Assembly (NCBI GenBank): GCA_022844575.1
Contig: JALHLL010000146.1
Location: forward strand, 1-8,994
Length of the DNA: 8,994 nt
Direction of reading: 5' to 3'
Source: a bacterium
Lineage (GTDB): Bacteria > Bacteroidota > Ignavibacteria > Kapaibacteriales > UBA961
Part shown: positions 7,624 through 8,994 of the stretch, piece after piece
Layout of the letters: each line of letters opens with the position of its first letter
Numbering within the stretch: position 1 is the stretch's first letter
Notes under the pieces: generated by a model
Seen by the model: the letters and a program-made list of their open reading frames with translations, nothing else
Databases searched by the model: none
What the model was told of the DNA's origin: nothing
Made by a program: the position numbers and the translations under genes

Positions 7624-8349
7624 TCAATGATGACAGGATGAGCAATTTTCAGGACCTATACCGGGATGCTTCGGTACGGGAATCCCCGGAACTTCACTTT
7701 TCGGAACTTCTGATTCCCACATACCGAATTGAGGTTCGGTTAATGCTTTAACAGGTGATAGTACCGCTTTTGCTGTCGAATCGTATTTGCCGGCTTTTAC
7801 ACCGGTGAAAATTCCCGAAATGGGGCGAGCCGGAATAATAAATTCCGAAGGGTTACGATGACAATCAATACACCAACCCATTGAAAGAGGTTTATTCTGT
7901 GCAACTACACCCATCTCTTCAATTTTGCCATGACATGAAGCACAGTCAATCTGTGCGCGTATATGCCTGCTATGATTGAAGTGAGCATAATCCGGTAGTT
8001 TGTGAATACGTACCCATTCAATCGGTGTACCTTTTTCCGCACTTTCTCTTACTAATTTCAATTTAGGACTTTCACTTTTTACAAGCGAATGGCAGTTCAT
8101 ACATGTACTTGTTGAGGGTACCGGAGAATGTGCTGATGTTTCAACAGATGTATGACAATAAACACATTTTACGCCAAGTTGTCCTGCATGAAGTTTGTGT
8201 GAAAAAGGTACAGGCTGTTGAGGGCGATACCCTACATCGGTTACTGTATTTCTGAAACCGAAGAATACAAGGAGTACTATTACCCCGACAACAGGAACGA
8301 TAACCTTTACTGTTGTTTTAACCCTCGTGTCAAATTCTTTTGTAAACAT
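7624..8349 (-). CDS. actA: ACIII subunit ActA, membrane-anchored pentaheme cytochrome c
   Basis: Electron-carrying cytochrome subunit of Alternative Complex III on the periplasmic side; it passes electrons from ActB towards the terminal oxidase or a soluble carrier. The 241-residue protein has an N-terminal uncleaved membrane anchor (about residues 12-31) and five CxxCH heme c motifs, at Cys62, Cys83, Cys136, Cys160 and Cys236. The last (CSSCHH) forms the extreme C-terminus. Other histidines (PFSHKLH near 51-54, HFNHSRH at 123-129) are positioned to act as distal ligands, as in cytochrome c7/class III folds. Five motifs match the pentaheme ActA described for Rhodothermus. The ATG at 8349 has a weak AGG nine bases upstream. 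It begins 28 bases after the small CxxC gene, and its TGA stop lies two bases before the preferred actB start. Identification rests on heme count, length and the complete act gene order that follows. Confidence 0.93.
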   Translation of the reverse strand: MFTKEFDTRVKTTVKVIVPVVGVIVLLVFFGFRNTVTDVGYRPQQPVPFSHKLHAGQLGVKCVYCHTSVETSAHSPVPSTSTCMNCHSLVKSESPKLKLVRESAEKGTPIEWVRIHKLPDYAHFNHSRHIRAQIDCASCHGKIEEMGVVAQNKPLSMGWCIDCHRNPSEFIIPARPISGIFTGVKAGKYDSTAKAVLSPVKALTEPQFGMWESEVPKSEVPGIPVPKHPGIGPENCSSCHH

Positions 8350-8377
8350 TTGTATAAACCTGCGATTGATGTTCTTA

Positions 8378-8617
8378 TTACATATTATAATTGGTTTTTT
8401 TAACTTTTGACCATATCAAAAAGCTAAATCCACCGATAACCGACATAAACATTCCAAGCATAAATAATATGCTCCAAGAATAACTCTCACCTATTGCCGC
8501 TTCAGGACCGCTTGCAAAAGCATCTTTGCAATTCGGGCATGCATCCGATACCGTCGTACACAGTATCGTAATGCAGAAAATCAAGAAAATATTTTTTAAC
8601 AATGTTTCACCACTCAT
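8378..8617 (-). CDS. Small exported CxxC membrane protein, function unknown
   Basis: 79-residue protein if started at ATG 8617, which shares one base with the preceding stop. The open frame extends upstream to 8686, but that would overlap the DUF420 gene by 70 bases. There is no clear Shine-Dalgarno, so coupling to the upstream stop is likely. Residues 6-24 are a hydrophobic signal-like segment. A possible signal peptidase site (SDA) precedes Cys27, giving a mature N-terminus CPNCKDAF with Cys27 and Cys30. A second hydrophobic helix follows at about 49-69 (SWSILFMLGMFMSVIGGF), then a short basic tail. The predicted topology puts the CxxC in the periplasm with the tail in the cytoplasm. From memory, similar small CPxCK...WSILFM proteins occur beside oxidase/ACIII clusters, but I know no assigned function. 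Metal or heme-thiol handling during cytochrome or oxidase assembly is a guess from the motif and neighbours. Confidence 0.75.
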   Translation of the reverse strand: MSGETLLKNIFLIFCITILCTTVSDACPNCKDAFASGPEAAIGESYSWSILFMLGMFMSVIGGFSFLIWSKVKKTNYNM

Positions 8618-8994
8618 CAGTTTGCCGAAAATAGTTGATAGAGCATAAAATAAACTATTACTCCTGTTACAGAAACATACATCCAAATGGGGTATGTTAC
8701 TTTCGCTGTCTTTCTATGCAATGCAACATTCATTAAAAGCCCGCGTTTAATTGTAATAATCGCAAGCACCGGTAAGGTAGCTGCCAAAATTACATGCGTA
8801 ATCAAAATGAAAAAGTACATCGGTCGCCAAAAACCCGTTCCATTAAATTCAGTATTAAATTTCCCTGTCTCAACATACAGTAAATACTTGTGTACGAGGT
8901 AACATGTTAAAAAAATGATTGAAACAATAAATGCTGAAATCATTATTTTCTTATGATTTGCTATGTTTTTTTTCTTAATCTGATTGAAACCGAA
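8617..8994 (-). CDS. DUF420 / CtaM-like membrane protein, 5'-truncated by the window edge
   Basis: Predicted polytopic membrane protein of the DUF420 family. The Staphylococcus aureus member CtaM (Bacillus YozB) is needed to mature heme A-containing aa3 oxidase, so a role in terminal oxidase assembly is likely here, by family and context. The first in-frame ATG is at 8943, but the 17 codons before it contain no stop and read FGFNQIKKKNIANHKKI, which matches the usual loop between the first and second helices of DUF420. The gene therefore starts beyond the right edge; 125 residues plus the stop are visible. Three further hydrophobic segments follow, with histidines near their ends (NHKK, VHKY, ITHV, LHRK), typical of the family. 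The stretch FWRPMYFFILITHVILAA and the ending YPIWMYVSVTGVIVYFMLY are family signatures. The TGA stop overlaps the next gene's ATG by one base (TGATG), implying translational coupling. Family is fairly sure; the maturation role is inferred. Confidence 0.85.
   Translation of the reverse strand, partial: FGFNQIKKKNIANHKKIMISAFIVSIIFLTCYLVHKYLLYVETGKFNTEFNGTGFWRPMYFFILITHVILAATLPVLAIITIKRGLLMNVALHRKTAKVTYPIWMYVSVTGVIVYFMLYQLFSAN

Noticed and set aside
1..8994. A novel defence, mobile or RNA-based system
   Set aside because: No transposase, integrase, repeat array, toxin-antitoxin pair, tRNA or structured RNA candidate is visible. Nearly the whole window is accounted for by a collinear respiratory operon and one membrane protein gene.

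Overview
The window is one minus-strand gene cluster encoding a complete Alternative Complex III (ACIII, a quinol:cytochrome c / quinol:acceptor oxidoreductase that replaces the bc1 complex in many bacteria), with two small accessory genes upstream and one unrelated membrane protein downstream. All nine genes lie on the minus strand, so transcription runs from high to low coordinates. The AT-rich sequence, the ACIII and the purine-rich Shine-Dalgarno sites suggest a bacterium of the Bacteroidota/Chlorobiota group (for example an Ignavibacteria- or Kapabacteria-like lineage). That placement is inference from protein flavour, not a computed phylogeny.

Layout in transcription order. (1) 8994-8617: the end of a DUF420/CtaM-like membrane protein. 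Its reading frame stays open to the window edge, so its 5' end is missing. (2) 8617-8378: a 79-residue membrane protein with an exported CPNC motif, overlapping the previous stop codon by one base. (3) 8349-7624: actA, pentaheme cytochrome c. (4) 7621-4613: actB, fusion of a molybdopterin-oxidoreductase-like domain with an iron-sulfur domain. (5) 4571-3135: actC, NrfD/PsrC-like quinol-oxidising membrane subunit. (6) 3108-2572: actD, DUF3341 membrane subunit. (7) 2540-1950: actE, monoheme cytochrome c. (8) 1936-722: actF, second polytopic NrfD-like subunit. (9) After a strong hairpin-plus-T-tract terminator (651-678), 631-50: a DUF6580 membrane protein, followed by an 8-bp inverted repeat at the window edge that may be half of another terminator.

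How it works together: ActC and ActF sit in the membrane and are thought to oxidise menaquinol. Electrons pass through the four iron-sulfur clusters of ActB to the hemes of ActA and ActE on the periplasmic side, and from there to a terminal oxidase. The DUF420 (CtaM-like) protein and the small CxxC protein fit oxidase assembly or metal/heme handling, so oxidase genes probably lie upstream, beyond the right edge. Intergenic gaps from the 3' end of the DUF420 gene to actF run from a 1-base overlap to 41 bases, consistent with one operon ending at the terminator after actF.

There is no gene-free stretch over 300 bases; the largest gap is about 90 bases (632-721). I see no mobile elements, RNA genes, CRISPR arrays or defence genes. 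The core is a known respiratory system. The least described parts are the small CxxC protein and the possible attenuator in front of the DUF6580 gene.
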